A DNA stretch of 64,000 nucleotides from an uncultured Clostridia bacterium (GTDB taxonomy: Bacteria; Bacillota; Clostridia; UMGS1810): positions 1 to 64,000 of the forward strand of contig CAKSFP010000001.1 in NCBI GenBank assembly GCA_934454585.1, read 5' to 3'. Positions within the stretch are counted from its first letter, which is position 1. Each line of letters begins with the position of its first letter. This document shows positions 23,317 through 31,164 of the stretch, one piece after another. The notes under the pieces were generated by a model. The model was not told the DNA's origin, searched no databases, and saw nothing but the letters and a program-made list of their open reading frames with translations. A program made the translations under genes and the position numbers.

Positions 23317-23748
23317 ATGTTTATAAAACAGCTGTCCATTTTTGTTGAGAATAAATTCGGAAGACTTGAAAAAATTATTTCCGATTTAGGCAAAAACGGA
23401 ATAAATATCAGTGCGCTGTCCATGGCGGACACTACAGATTTCGGCATATTGCGTATAATAGTTAATGACCCCGAAAAAGCAAGAGAAGTTCTGCGTGAAT
23501 CGGGCGTTGTGGCAAAATGCACCGAGGTGCTTTCGTTTGTGATTGATGATAATTCCGGCGGACTTGCAAATGTGCTCAAAATTCTCACCGATGAGAAAAT
23601 CAGCATAGAGTATATGTACGCTTTCGTCGGTAATGTTCACGGCAAGGCAATTATGGTTGTGAAGGTGAGCGACGAGGAACGCACAGAGAAGATTTTTGCC
23701 GAGCGCGGCATAGAGATGCTCTCTCCGTCGGATGTGTACAGAATATGA
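23317..23748 (+). CDS. Tandem ACT-domain protein
   Basis: A 143-residue protein made of two ACT domains (about 1-68 and 70-140): QLSIFVENKFGRLEKIISDL and VLSFVIDDNSGGLANVLKIL are the matching first strands and helices. ACT domains bind amino acids; stand-alone tandem forms often follow paaK/ior genes in anaerobes. GGGGGAG precedes the ATG at 23317. It is the last gene of the T-box operon and may sense aromatic amino acids to tune the enzymes; no DNA-binding or catalytic part is present. Confidence 0.88.
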   Translation: MFIKQLSIFVENKFGRLEKIISDLGKNGINISALSMADTTDFGILRIIVNDPEKAREVLRESGVVAKCTEVLSFVIDDNSGGLANVLKILTDEKISIEYMYAFVGNVHGKAIMVVKVSDEERTEKIFAERGIEMLSPSDVYRI

Positions 23749-23764
23749 TATTGTGATGATAAAA

Positions 23765-23812
23765 AAACACGGGGCGGCGCGGTATGAATCGCACTTGCTC
23801 CGTGTTTCTTTA
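23765..23812 (+). terminator. Terminator of the aromatic operon
   Basis: AAACACGGGGC pairs with GCTCCGTGTTT (one G-T pair) with 21 bases between, followed by a weak T-rich tail. Confidence 0.65.
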
Positions 23813-23937
23813 TCACAAAAATTAATTATCGGTAAACTTTTATGTAAAATCATTGACTTTGCGTAAAAAAACGGATAAAATTTATATATAAATATCTTTG
23901 TGCAAGGATAGAATAATATACGGGGAGTGTGATAATC

Positions 23938-24909
23938 ATGAAATTAACAGACAAAAAGGTATTGACATCACTTGCTTTGGGTGCGGCGGCCGCAGCAACA
24001 GGCGCGGCAATTGCGGCTTGCATCACAAAAATGCTTGTGCGAACCGCTCTCGACCGTGAACAGCCCAAATTTATCGAAAAATCGGGTATAGGCATATCCG
24101 GTGCGCCGGATAATGAGGAATTTGAACTTGTGTGCGGCGAGGCTGCTCAGAATCTGCGTGACACAGAACATGAATATGTGAAGATAGTCAATTCCGAAGG
24201 TATAGAGCTTGTCGGGCACTTCTTTCCGTGTGATAACGCAAAGAGGGTCATCATAGCTTTTCACGGCTGGCGTTCATCATGGTGCAAGGATTTCGGATTA
24301 ATAGCGGATTTCTGGCACAACAGCGGCTCAAGCGTGCTGTATGTTGAACAGAGAGCGCAAAACAACAGCGGCGGTGATTACATCGGATTCGGTCTTACCG
24401 AAAGGCACGACTGTATAGATTGGATTAACTGGACGATGTGTCGATGCGGCAAAAATATTCCGATTTATCTTGCCGGGGTATCCATGGGAGCGACAACGGT
24501 GCTTATGGCGTCCGGTTCGCCACTGCCGCCGAATGTGCACGGCATTATGGCGGACTGCGGATTCACATCGCCAAAGGAGATATGGAAACATGTTGCAAAC
24601 AAAAATCTGCACATAGCTTACGGATTCAGGAGTGTGCTTGCTGACTCCATGTGCAAAAAGAAACTCAATGTGCGCTCGGGCGATTATTCCACACTTGAGG
24701 CGCTGTCGGCTACGGATGTGCCTGTGCTCTTTGTTCACGGTACCGACGATCACTTTGTGCCGATAGAGATGACCTATAAAAACTACGAGGCTTGCGCATC
24801 ACCGAAACGATTGCTTGTCGTTCCCGGTGCGGAGCACGCCATGAGCTACTATGTTGACAGCCGCGCTTACGAAAAAGCCGTGCTCGATTTTTGGAAAGAC
24901 TTTGACTGA
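23938..24909 (+). CDS. Alpha/beta hydrolase with N-terminal membrane anchor
   Basis: A 323-residue serine hydrolase. Residues about 8-33 (KVLTSLALGAAAAATGAAIA onward) form an uncleaved signal or anchor. The hydrolase part shows FHGWRSSWC (oxyanion region), GVSMGATT with the nucleophile Ser, HGTDDHFVP with the acid, and GAEHAMSYY with the catalytic His. It resembles BAAT/dienelactone-type esterases of Firmicutes. The ATG at 23938 is used because GGGGAG lies 11 bases upstream; an in-frame GTG at 23929 touches that site. It precedes the DUF1538 gene by 18 bases and is probably co-transcribed with it. Substrate unknown. Confidence 0.88.
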   Translation: MKLTDKKVLTSLALGAAAAATGAAIAACITKMLVRTALDREQPKFIEKSGIGISGAPDNEEFELVCGEAAQNLRDTEHEYVKIVNSEGIELVGHFFPCDNAKRVIIAFHGWRSSWCKDFGLIADFWHNSGSSVLYVEQRAQNNSGGDYIGFGLTERHDCIDWINWTMCRCGKNIPIYLAGVSMGATTVLMASGSPLPPNVHGIMADCGFTSPKEIWKHVANKNLHIAYGFRSVLADSMCKKKLNVRSGDYSTLEALSATDVPVLFVHGTDDHFVPIEMTYKNYEACASPKRLLVVPGAEHAMSYYVDSRAYEKAVLDFWKDFD

Positions 24910-24927
24910 TTACGGAGGTGTTGCATA

Positions 24928-26466
24928 TTGAACCGCAATAAACAGGAAATACATCTTGCTCTCGGAGAAAAAATTAAAGAGTCTGCTGTTTCTGTGGTAC
25001 CCATAGTTATAATTGTATCGGTGCTGTGCCTAAGCATAGTGCCGATGCGCCCTGATTTTTTGCTTTGCTTTTTTCTCGGCGCCGTAATGATGATTTTCGG
25101 CATGGGCTTTTTCTCCCTCGGTGCCGATTTATCCATGACGCCGATAGGCAACAAGGTCGGCACGGCGCTCACAAAGACAAAAAATCTGCCGCTGATATTG
25201 ATTGTAAGCTTTTTTCTCGGCTTTGCGGTCACCGTTGCCGAGCCTGATTTGCAGGTGCTTGCAGCTACTGTGCCGCACATCGGCAATATGGCACTGCTTA
25301 TATCGGTCGGTGTCGGCGTCGGATTTTTTCTCTCTGTGTGTATGCTGAGAATATTAACAGGTTTACGCCTGAGGTATCTTTTGCTGATTTTCTATGTGAT
25401 GCTCTTTACACTTGCTTGTTTCTCGGACCGAGGATACCTTAGCATTGCTTTTGATTCCGGCGGTGTGACAACAGGACCGATGACTGTACCTTTCATACTT
25501 GCCATGGGCATGGGTGTTTCCAACATACGAAGTGACCGCAATGCCGAGTCGGACAGCTTCGGACTGGTGGCACTCTGTTCCATAGGTCCGATACTCGCCG
25601 TGCTGATTTTGGGATTTTTCTATCCCGGGTCGGATGCGGTTGCGGACATCAGCTCAAGCCATTTTGAAACAACATCCCAGATAGGCATGGAATATCTTCA
25701 TGCTGTTCCTGTCTATATGAAGGAGATAGCGCTTTCGCTTCTGCCCATAATAGTCATATTTGTGATTTTTCAGATTTTTTCGCTCAAAATGCCGCGCATA
25801 AGGCTTGCAAAGATTTTTGTCGGCATTATGTATACATACATAGGTTTGGTACTGTTCCTGGTTGGGGTTAATGTCGGCTTCTCATCACTCGGAGTTATGC
25901 TCGGATCGGAGCTTGCCACGGGCTGGACCCGCTGGCTGCTTGTGCCGCTTGCCATGCTGCTCGGCTGGTTCATCATTTCCGCAGAACCGGCTGTTGCCGT
26001 GCTGGAAAAACAGATCGAAGAAGTCAGCGCCGGAGCAATATCGGGCACGGCTGTCAAGTACAGCCTGTCTGCTGCGGTTGCATTGGCGCTTGCACTGTCA
26101 ATGGTGCGTGTGCTCACGGGCATACCGATAATGTATTTTCTGGTTCCGGGATATTTCGTCGCACTCGCGCTGTCGTTTGCCGTGCCGGACATCTACACCG
26201 CAATTGCTTTTGACTCAGGTGGAGTTGCGTCAGGACCCATAACTTCCACATTTATATTGCAGTTTGCCATGGGTGCAAGCACTGCTTTGGGCGGCAATGT
26301 GCTCACGGATGCTTTCGGTGTAGTCGCCATGGTTGCCATGATGCCGCTCATCTCCATACAAATTGTCGGAGTTGTGAGCACACTCAAAAACCGCGGTGTA
26401 TCCGGTGTCAAGGAGAAAACATACGGTGATGATGAAATTATTGAACTTTGGGAGGAGGCTGTATAA
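24928..26466 (+). CDS. DUF1538 integral membrane protein (putative transporter)
   Basis: A 512-residue protein with about 12 hydrophobic helices and no signal peptide. It is an internal duplication: VTVAEPDLQVL and IISAEPAVAVL are equivalent, as are IAFDSGGVTTGPMTVPFI and IAFDSGGVASGPITSTFI, each followed by DxFGxVA. These repeated AEP and AFDSGGV-x-GP-T motifs are the hallmark of the DUF1538 family. Translation starts at a TTG at 24928, seven bases after GGAGGTG. It ends with TAATG shared with the PII-like gene, so the two are coupled. Coupling to a PII-like sensor suggests a transporter gated by metabolic state; the substrate is unknown. Confidence 0.9.
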   Translation: MNRNKQEIHLALGEKIKESAVSVVPIVIIVSVLCLSIVPMRPDFLLCFFLGAVMMIFGMGFFSLGADLSMTPIGNKVGTALTKTKNLPLILIVSFFLGFAVTVAEPDLQVLAATVPHIGNMALLISVGVGVGFFLSVCMLRILTGLRLRYLLLIFYVMLFTLACFSDRGYLSIAFDSGGVTTGPMTVPFILAMGMGVSNIRSDRNAESDSFGLVALCSIGPILAVLILGFFYPGSDAVADISSSHFETTSQIGMEYLHAVPVYMKEIALSLLPIIVIFVIFQIFSLKMPRIRLAKIFVGIMYTYIGLVLFLVGVNVGFSSLGVMLGSELATGWTRWLLVPLAMLLGWFIISAEPAVAVLEKQIEEVSAGAISGTAVKYSLSAAVALALALSMVRVLTGIPIMYFLVPGYFVALALSFAVPDIYTAIAFDSGGVASGPITSTFILQFAMGASTALGGNVLTDAFGVVAMVAMMPLISIQIVGVVSTLKNRGVSGVKEKTYGDDEIIELWEEAV

Positions 26467-27125
26467 TGAACTATGTTATTACCATATGCAACCCCAAATC
26501 TCTTGAATTGCTTACGGAAATATGCTCAGGGCTTGAACTTGCCATGACCACGGTTTTGCACGGACGCGGAACGGCGGTCAAAAGTATGCTCGATATTCTC
26601 GGCATAGAGAGTAGCGAAAAAAGGATTTTGTTCACTGTCGCAGACGGGGCAAAGACTCAAAAATTGATTGAACTTGCAAAGGAAAGACTGTACATAGGTG
26701 TGCCCGGGCACGGCATGGTAGTGTCGGTGCCGATAAAAAGTGTCGGAGGAGGGTTAACAATGGCATATCTGAACGGCGGTGGTGAAAACGCAAAGTACAC
26801 GCCGAATATTAATTATTCTTATGAGCTGATAGTGGCTGTCACAAATGAGGGAATGACAGACACTGTGATGAACGCCGCACGCAGTGTCGGCGCCGCCGGG
26901 GGCACGGTGCTCCACGGCAAGGGCACGGGAGACAGCGGAGACGAAAGATTCCTCAATGTGTCCATAGCAAAGGAAAAAGAAATTGTCCTCATAGTTGCCA
27001 AGGCAGACAAAAAGGCAGACATCATGAAAGCTGTTATAGAAAAAGCCGGTCCGTCCACGGAGGCGGGCACGATTGTCTTCTCTCTGCCTGTCAGCGATAT
27101 AGCCGGGTTCGGATTCGGAAAATAG
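26466..27125 (+). CDS. Tandem PII-like (GlnB-type) signalling protein
   Basis: A 219-residue protein made of two PII-like ferredoxin folds (about 1-100 and 117-219). The halves are repeats: TTVLHGRGTAVKSML and GTVLHGKGTGDSGDE occupy the same place, each followed by a strand (KRILFTVAD, KEIVLIVAK). The canonical uridylylated Tyr of GlnB is not evident. The ATG at 26466 overlaps the stop of the DUF1538 gene by one base (TAATG). PII proteins commonly sit beside and plug transporters, so it probably regulates the membrane protein before it. The ligand cannot be predicted. Confidence 0.87.
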   Translation: MNYVITICNPKSLELLTEICSGLELAMTTVLHGRGTAVKSMLDILGIESSEKRILFTVADGAKTQKLIELAKERLYIGVPGHGMVVSVPIKSVGGGLTMAYLNGGGENAKYTPNINYSYELIVAVTNEGMTDTVMNAARSVGAAGGTVLHGKGTGDSGDERFLNVSIAKEKEIVLIVAKADKKADIMKAVIEKAGPSTEAGTIVFSLPVSDIAGFGFGK

Positions 27126-27248
27126 TTTTATTGCTGATATGCCTGAAATCGCGGATATATATTCGGCTTTAATCTTTGTTTAATATTTGTGCTGTATCAT
27201 AGCTTCATGACGATTAAACGAGGCAGTACCGCCAAAGGAGTGATAGAT

Positions 27249-27923
27249 GTGCGAGTGCTTGTTGTAGAGGACGAGAGAGATTTGAACAGAGTCATTACAA
27301 AAAGGCTTGAAAAAGAGGGATATTCCGCAGATTGCTGTTATGACGGCGAGGAGGCGCTGGATTATCTGAATGTGGGTGAGTTTGACGCAGTGATAATGGA
27401 TATAATGATGCCGAAGAAAAACGGACTGGATGTTCTTCGCGCCATGCGCAGCGCACACGACGACACACCGGTAATTTTTCTTACCGCAAAGGATGCAGTG
27501 TCCGACCGAGTTGAGGGTCTTGATGCCGGTGCGGAGGATTATCTTGTAAAGCCGTTTGCTTTTGAGGAACTGCTTGCAAGGCTGCGCGCGCTGATACGCA
27601 AAGGCGCCGGAAAGGCAACAAACACTTTTGAGACGGCAGACCTTGTGATGAACATTGCCGAACGCAGAGTCAGCCGGGGCGGTGAGGAGATAAACCTTTC
27701 CGCAAAGGAATTTGATATCCTGGAATACATGATGCGAAATGAGGGCAGAGTCCTCACTCGCGAGAAGATAGAAAATCATGTGTGGAATTTTGACTATGCC
27801 GGGGGTACCAATGTTATTGATGTGTACATAAGATATTTGCGAAAAAAGATTGACGATGATTTTGACAAAAAACTGATACACACCATAAGGGGAGCAGGCT
27901 ATGTCCTGCGTGACGACGGCTGA
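27249..27923 (+). CDS. OmpR/PhoB-family response regulator
   Basis: A 224-residue response regulator. The receiver domain (1-115) has the acidic pair in VEDERDLN, the phospho-acceptor Asp in VIMDIMMPKKNGLDVL, the switch Thr/Lys in FLTAKDA and KPFAFEELLARLRAL. The C-terminal winged helix (about 128-222) ends in VDVYIRYLRKKID-like sequence and IRGAGYVL. The GTG at 27249 is chosen because AAAGGAG lies eight bases upstream and the receiver starts here; earlier in-frame ATGs add an unlikely 20 residues. The kinase gene follows directly. The signal is unknown. Confidence 0.95.
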   Translation: MRVLVVEDERDLNRVITKRLEKEGYSADCCYDGEEALDYLNVGEFDAVIMDIMMPKKNGLDVLRAMRSAHDDTPVIFLTAKDAVSDRVEGLDAGAEDYLVKPFAFEELLARLRALIRKGAGKATNTFETADLVMNIAERRVSRGGEEINLSAKEFDILEYMMRNEGRVLTREKIENHVWNFDYAGGTNVIDVYIRYLRKKIDDDFDKKLIHTIRGAGYVLRDDG

Positions 27924-27939
27924 ACGGGAAGTGAAATAT

Positions 27940-29343
27940 GTGAACAAAATTTCGATAAAACTAAGAGTTACTGCGTGGTACACGCTAATTATGATTGCCA
28001 TATCGGCGGTTGCCATGACGGCGATGATAAAGCTGAGCCGCGACATGATTACCCGTGAGTCGGGCGCACGAACCGTGCGTGCGGTGAACAACCTTTCTCA
28101 TGTTATAGAGGGAAGGTTTGACCGCAAGCTGCCCGAGATTGACGGAGCGCAGATGCCGGATTTTTCGCCTGACGAAAAAAAGATACCCGATTTCAGATTC
28201 TTTGACCAGGGAGTGCATCTGGCTGTATATGACGCAGATCACAATCTTGTCGAGGGAGTGATGCCGTTTGAATTTGCGGACAGCTTAGTTCTTAATGACA
28301 ACAAGGTAGAAACCAAGGTGTACGGCGGCGAACAGTACCTCGTTTACTCGAAATCCGTCAAAAACAGTGACGGCGAGACCAGGTGGATAACAGGTGTGGC
28401 GGCGTTTGACAGTGAAGGCAGAATGATGAATAACATGATTACCACCAATCTGATACTGACCATGATACTCATCATTACTGCGGCAATAGGCGGATACCTT
28501 ATATTAAAGCGAGCCTTCCGCCCGGTTGACATTATAAGCCGCACTGCCAAGGAGATTAGCGAGAGCACGGATCTGACGCGCAGAATAGCGCTTCACGGCG
28601 GCAATGACGAGATATATCGCCTTGCGGACGCTTTTGACACCATGCTTGACAAAATTGAGGTTACGGTCGAGAACGAAAAGCAGTTTACATCTGACGCATC
28701 GCATGAACTGCGCACACCTGTAGCGGTTATCAATTCCGAGTGTGAATATGTGCTCGAATGTGCCAAGACTGTTGATGAAGCGAAGGAATCCGTAAACTCA
28801 ATCAAACGGCAGTCGGATAAAATGGCAAAATTAATTGCGGAGTTGCTCATAATATCGCGTATGGACAGGAACACTCTCAAAACCAGTTTTGAAAAAATCG
28901 ACATGAGCGAACTTCTCGGATTTGTGTGCGATGAACAGGAAGAAATCCACGACGGCGACATTACCATGGAGCGTGACATCGAACCGTGTGTGTATGCCGT
29001 GGCAGATCATATGCTTATTGCGCGAATGTTTATAAACCTCATTTCAAATGCCTACAGCTATGGCAAACCCGGGGGCACCGTCAAAGTGAGTCTGCGCGGA
29101 GAAGGGAACAAGGTGATTGTTAATGTTTCGGACGACGGCATAGGAATAGCGCGCGAAAACCTGCCGAAAATCTGGGAAAGGTTTTATCAGGTGGATTCAT
29201 CGCGAAACAACGAGAGAGGCAGTCTCGGTCTCGGACTTTCCATGGTGAAATGGATTGCGGAGTGTCACGGAGGAAAAATCAGCGTCACAAGCGAGCTCGG
29301 AGTCGGCACGGAGTTTATGTTTGTTATGACCGGATGTGAGTAG
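27940..29343 (+). CDS. Sensor histidine kinase
   Basis: A membrane sensor kinase of about 467 residues, partner of the regulator before it. A membrane helix (TLIMIAISAVAMTAMIKL), an extracytoplasmic sensor of about 130 residues, a second helix (ILTMILIITAAIGGYLIL), a HAMP linker, the H-box FTSDASHELRTPVAVI, N-box LISNAYSYGKPGG, and G-boxes VSDDGIGIARENLPKIW and SLGLGLSMVKW follow in order. The GTG at 27940 gives a normal short cytoplasmic start; an ATG at 27901 inside the regulator gene, preceded by GGGGAG, is an alternative that would add 13 residues and overlap the two genes. Confidence 0.95.
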   Translation: MNKISIKLRVTAWYTLIMIAISAVAMTAMIKLSRDMITRESGARTVRAVNNLSHVIEGRFDRKLPEIDGAQMPDFSPDEKKIPDFRFFDQGVHLAVYDADHNLVEGVMPFEFADSLVLNDNKVETKVYGGEQYLVYSKSVKNSDGETRWITGVAAFDSEGRMMNNMITTNLILTMILIITAAIGGYLILKRAFRPVDIISRTAKEISESTDLTRRIALHGGNDEIYRLADAFDTMLDKIEVTVENEKQFTSDASHELRTPVAVINSECEYVLECAKTVDEAKESVNSIKRQSDKMAKLIAELLIISRMDRNTLKTSFEKIDMSELLGFVCDEQEEIHDGDITMERDIEPCVYAVADHMLIARMFINLISNAYSYGKPGGTVKVSLRGEGNKVIVNVSDDGIGIARENLPKIWERFYQVDSSRNNERGSLGLGLSMVKWIAECHGGKISVTSELGVGTEFMFVMTGCE

Positions 29344-29365
29344 CAGCGACCGAACACAGAGGTGA

Positions 29366-29441
29366 GGGGTATATGCTGTGTATCTGTGAGATCCATAGCG
29401 CCGTCAGGCAGCGTGTCGAACAGATACACAACATATACCCC
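29366..29441. repeat. Hairpin repeat, family A copy 2
   Basis: Left arm GGGGTATATGCTGTGTATCT (29366 on) pairs with the right arm ending at 29441, 21 of 22 positions. The 32-base loop begins GAGATCCATAGCGCCGTCAG and ends GTGTCGA. On the opposite strand the copy at 61950-62021 has an almost identical loop and a related stem. Confidence 0.7.
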
Positions 29442-29474
29442 GAGGCGGCACTTCTTAAATAATCAATTTGTATC

Positions 29475-29554
29475 GGACAAGGATATATATTTAATTTTAA
29501 GTCGCTCGGACAGCAGTGCGGCGCTTTGTTAAAATTAAATATATATCCTTGTCC
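29475..29554. repeat. Hairpin repeat, family B copy 2
   Basis: A perfect 26-base-pair inverted repeat (left arm starts GGACAAGGATATATATTTAA) around a 28-base loop with CGCTCGGACAGCAGTGC and GGCGCT. TTTTT follows at 29555, so it may also serve as a terminator for the kinase operon. Confidence 0.7.
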
Positions 29555-29646
29555 TTTTTGATAATGCGAGTGCATAATATTTCAGGCACATATTGTGTAT
29601 GTTTGCACAAACTTCAACAAAATCTCGGCATATTTTGCGTTTGCTG

Positions 29647-29675
29647 TTGACTTTTGACGAATTGATTGGTATACT
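29647..29675 (+). promoter_or_regulatory. Purine operon promoter
   Basis: TTGACT (29647-29652) and TATACT (29670-29675) with a 17-base spacer, immediately before the riboswitch. Confidence 0.8.
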
Positions 29676-29691
29676 AAAGATACAGTTTTCT

Positions 29692-29832
29692 GTTACTGAC
29701 GGAATGGGTGTTGTCTCGGCGCATTGCCGAAACTCGGACAAAACTCGGCGGAGCACCGCAAAGGAGCAGAAAAGATACCCAAAAGCCGACCGTCTGGGCA
29801 CATCTATTTGCGGATAGGTGTGCCCATTTTTA
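29692..29832 (+). promoter_or_regulatory. ZTP riboswitch (pfl motif) with terminator
   Basis: The leader has the two conserved ends of the ZTP/pfl aptamer: TTACTGACGG at 29693-29702 and CCGACCGTCTGGGCA at 29786-29800. GACGG can pair with CCGTC, matching the known pseudoknot (GGCG/CGCC in other members) with changed but still paired bases. The last aptamer bases GGGCACATCTAT also form the left arm of a terminator with ATAGGTGTGCCC followed by TTTTT (29796-29832). Ligand binding would disrupt this terminator and allow expression. ZTP accumulates when 10-formyl-tetrahydrofolate is short, fitting the purine genes downstream. Confidence 0.88.
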
Positions 29833-29862
29833 ATTATTTTCGAGAAAAAGGAGCTTGTGATT

Positions 29863-30354
29863 ATGAAAAAAGTTGCGGTAATAATGGGCAGCGACAGCGA
29901 TTTGCCGGTTGTACAAAAAGCAGTTGACACTCTGAGAGATTTTGATGTGCCTTTCGAGGTGCATGTGTTCTCGGCACACAGGACGCCGGAGCAGGCAAAG
30001 GAATTCTCTCTCAATGCAGATAAAAACGGTTTCGGAGTAATCATTGCAGCTGCGGGCAAGGCGGCTCATCTTGCAGGTGCGATGGCGGCAAATACGGTTT
30101 TGCCGATTATCGGTATACCAATTAAATCATCCACGCTTGACGGACTCGATGCACTGCTCTCAACGGTTCAGATGCCGTCGGGAATGCCGGTTGCCACGGT
30201 TGCCATAGACGGTGCGCAAAACGCCGCTCTGCTTGCGATACAGATGCTCGCGATAAGCGACCCGCAACTGCACGACAAGCTCTCTGAGTTCAGAAGCAAA
30301 GCTACACAAAAAGTGCTTGATAAAAACAGTGAAATAGAAAAATTATTTAATTAA
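29863..30354 (+). CDS. purE: N5-carboxyaminoimidazole ribonucleotide mutase
   Basis: A 163-residue PurE, acting at the carboxylation step from AIR to CAIR. The motifs are MGSDSDLPVVQKAVDTL, VFSAHRTPEQ and AAAGKAAHLAGAMAANT. The ATG at 29863 follows AAGGAG by ten bases and gives the normal N-terminus KKVAVIMGSDSD; a longer frame would run into the terminator. It is the first gene after the ZTP riboswitch and 16 bases before purC. No purK is present in the operon, so either PurE works directly on AIR and CO2 (class II type) or PurK is elsewhere. Confidence 0.96.
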   Translation: MKKVAVIMGSDSDLPVVQKAVDTLRDFDVPFEVHVFSAHRTPEQAKEFSLNADKNGFGVIIAAAGKAAHLAGAMAANTVLPIIGIPIKSSTLDGLDALLSTVQMPSGMPVATVAIDGAQNAALLAIQMLAISDPQLHDKLSEFRSKATQKVLDKNSEIEKLFN

Positions 30355-30370
30355 CGCGGAGGAATTTATC

Positions 30371-31081
30371 ATGGAAAAGAAAGAACAGCTTTACGAAGGC
30401 AAGGCAAAAAAGGTTTATGCAACAGAGGACGCAGATCTCTACATAGTGTCATACAAAGATGATGCTACGGCTTTTAACGGTCTGAAAAAAGGCACTATCA
30501 GCGGCAAGGGCGTCATCAACAACCGTATGTCAAATTTCCTTATGCAGATACTCGAGAAAAACGGAGTGCCTACCCATTTTGTCGAGGAGATAAACGACCG
30601 TGAGACTATTGTAAAAAAAGTTTCCATTGTTCCTCTCGAAGTTATCATAAGAAATGTTTCCGCCGGCTCTTTCTCTAAGAAATACGGCGTTGAAGAAGGC
30701 ATAGTGTTTGACGAACCCACAATAGAATTTTCCTATAAAAACGATGACCTCGGCGATCCGCTGCTCAATGCATACCACGCAATCGCGTTAAAGCTTGCTA
30801 CCCGCGAGGAGATAGAGACCATAAAGAGCATGGCTTTCAAGGTGAACGAGGTTCTGTGCGAATACTTTAAGGGAATGAACATCAGATTGGTTGACTTCAA
30901 GCTGGAGTTCGGCAGACTCTCTGACGGCACAATAGTGCTTGCGGATGAAATTTCGCCCGATACCTGCAGACTGTGGGACATCGACACCAACGAAAAGCTT
31001 GATAAAGACCGTTTCAGACGAGACATGGGCGGTGTGGAAGAAGCGTATCAGGAAGTTATGCGCCGTCTCATGGGTGAATAA
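30371..31081 (+). CDS. purC: SAICAR synthetase
   Basis: Adds aspartate to CAIR with ATP. The 236-residue protein has LYEGKAKKVYATED at the N-terminus, SNFLMQILEKNGVPTHF, VPLEVIIRNVSAGSF and the late motifs LVDFKLEFG and LADEISPDTCRLWD. Size and order match the bacterial single-domain family. CGGAGG precedes the ATG. It lies 16 bases after purE; a hairpin in the 83-base gap to purF may lower downstream expression. Confidence 0.97.
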   Translation: MEKKEQLYEGKAKKVYATEDADLYIVSYKDDATAFNGLKKGTISGKGVINNRMSNFLMQILEKNGVPTHFVEEINDRETIVKKVSIVPLEVIIRNVSAGSFSKKYGVEEGIVFDEPTIEFSYKNDDLGDPLLNAYHAIALKLATREEIETIKSMAFKVNEVLCEYFKGMNIRLVDFKLEFGRLSDGTIVLADEISPDTCRLWDIDTNEKLDKDRFRRDMGGVEEAYQEVMRRLMGE

Positions 31082-31094
31082 TAATTGTTTAATT

Positions 31095-31125
31095 GGGGAT
31101 AAAAGCCTTTTGCGGCTTTATCCCC
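31095..31125 (+). terminator. Internal hairpin between purC and purF
   Basis: GGGGATAAAAGCC pairs with GGCTTTATCCCC with one bulged A. No T-run follows, so it looks like an mRNA processing or stability element rather than a full terminator. Confidence 0.5.
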
Positions 31126-31164
31126 GCTTGTGTCTGATAACATGAATTCAAAAGGAGTACACAT

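Larger units (their letters stand above)
29344..29862. other. Spacer with hairpin repeats and ZTP leader
   Basis: 519 bases. The left half holds hairpin repeats A2 and B2 in tandem just after the kinase stop; the right half is the promoter, ZTP riboswitch and terminator of the purine operon. Confidence 0.7.

Noticed and set aside
27180..28091. 303-codon minus-strand frame opposite the two-component genes
   Set aside because: No ribosome site or domain; covered by well-supported genes on the other strand.
29560..29700. Guanine/adenine-type purine riboswitch before purE
   Set aside because: The conserved TATA-loop and TCTACC elements are absent; the leader fits the ZTP aptamer instead.
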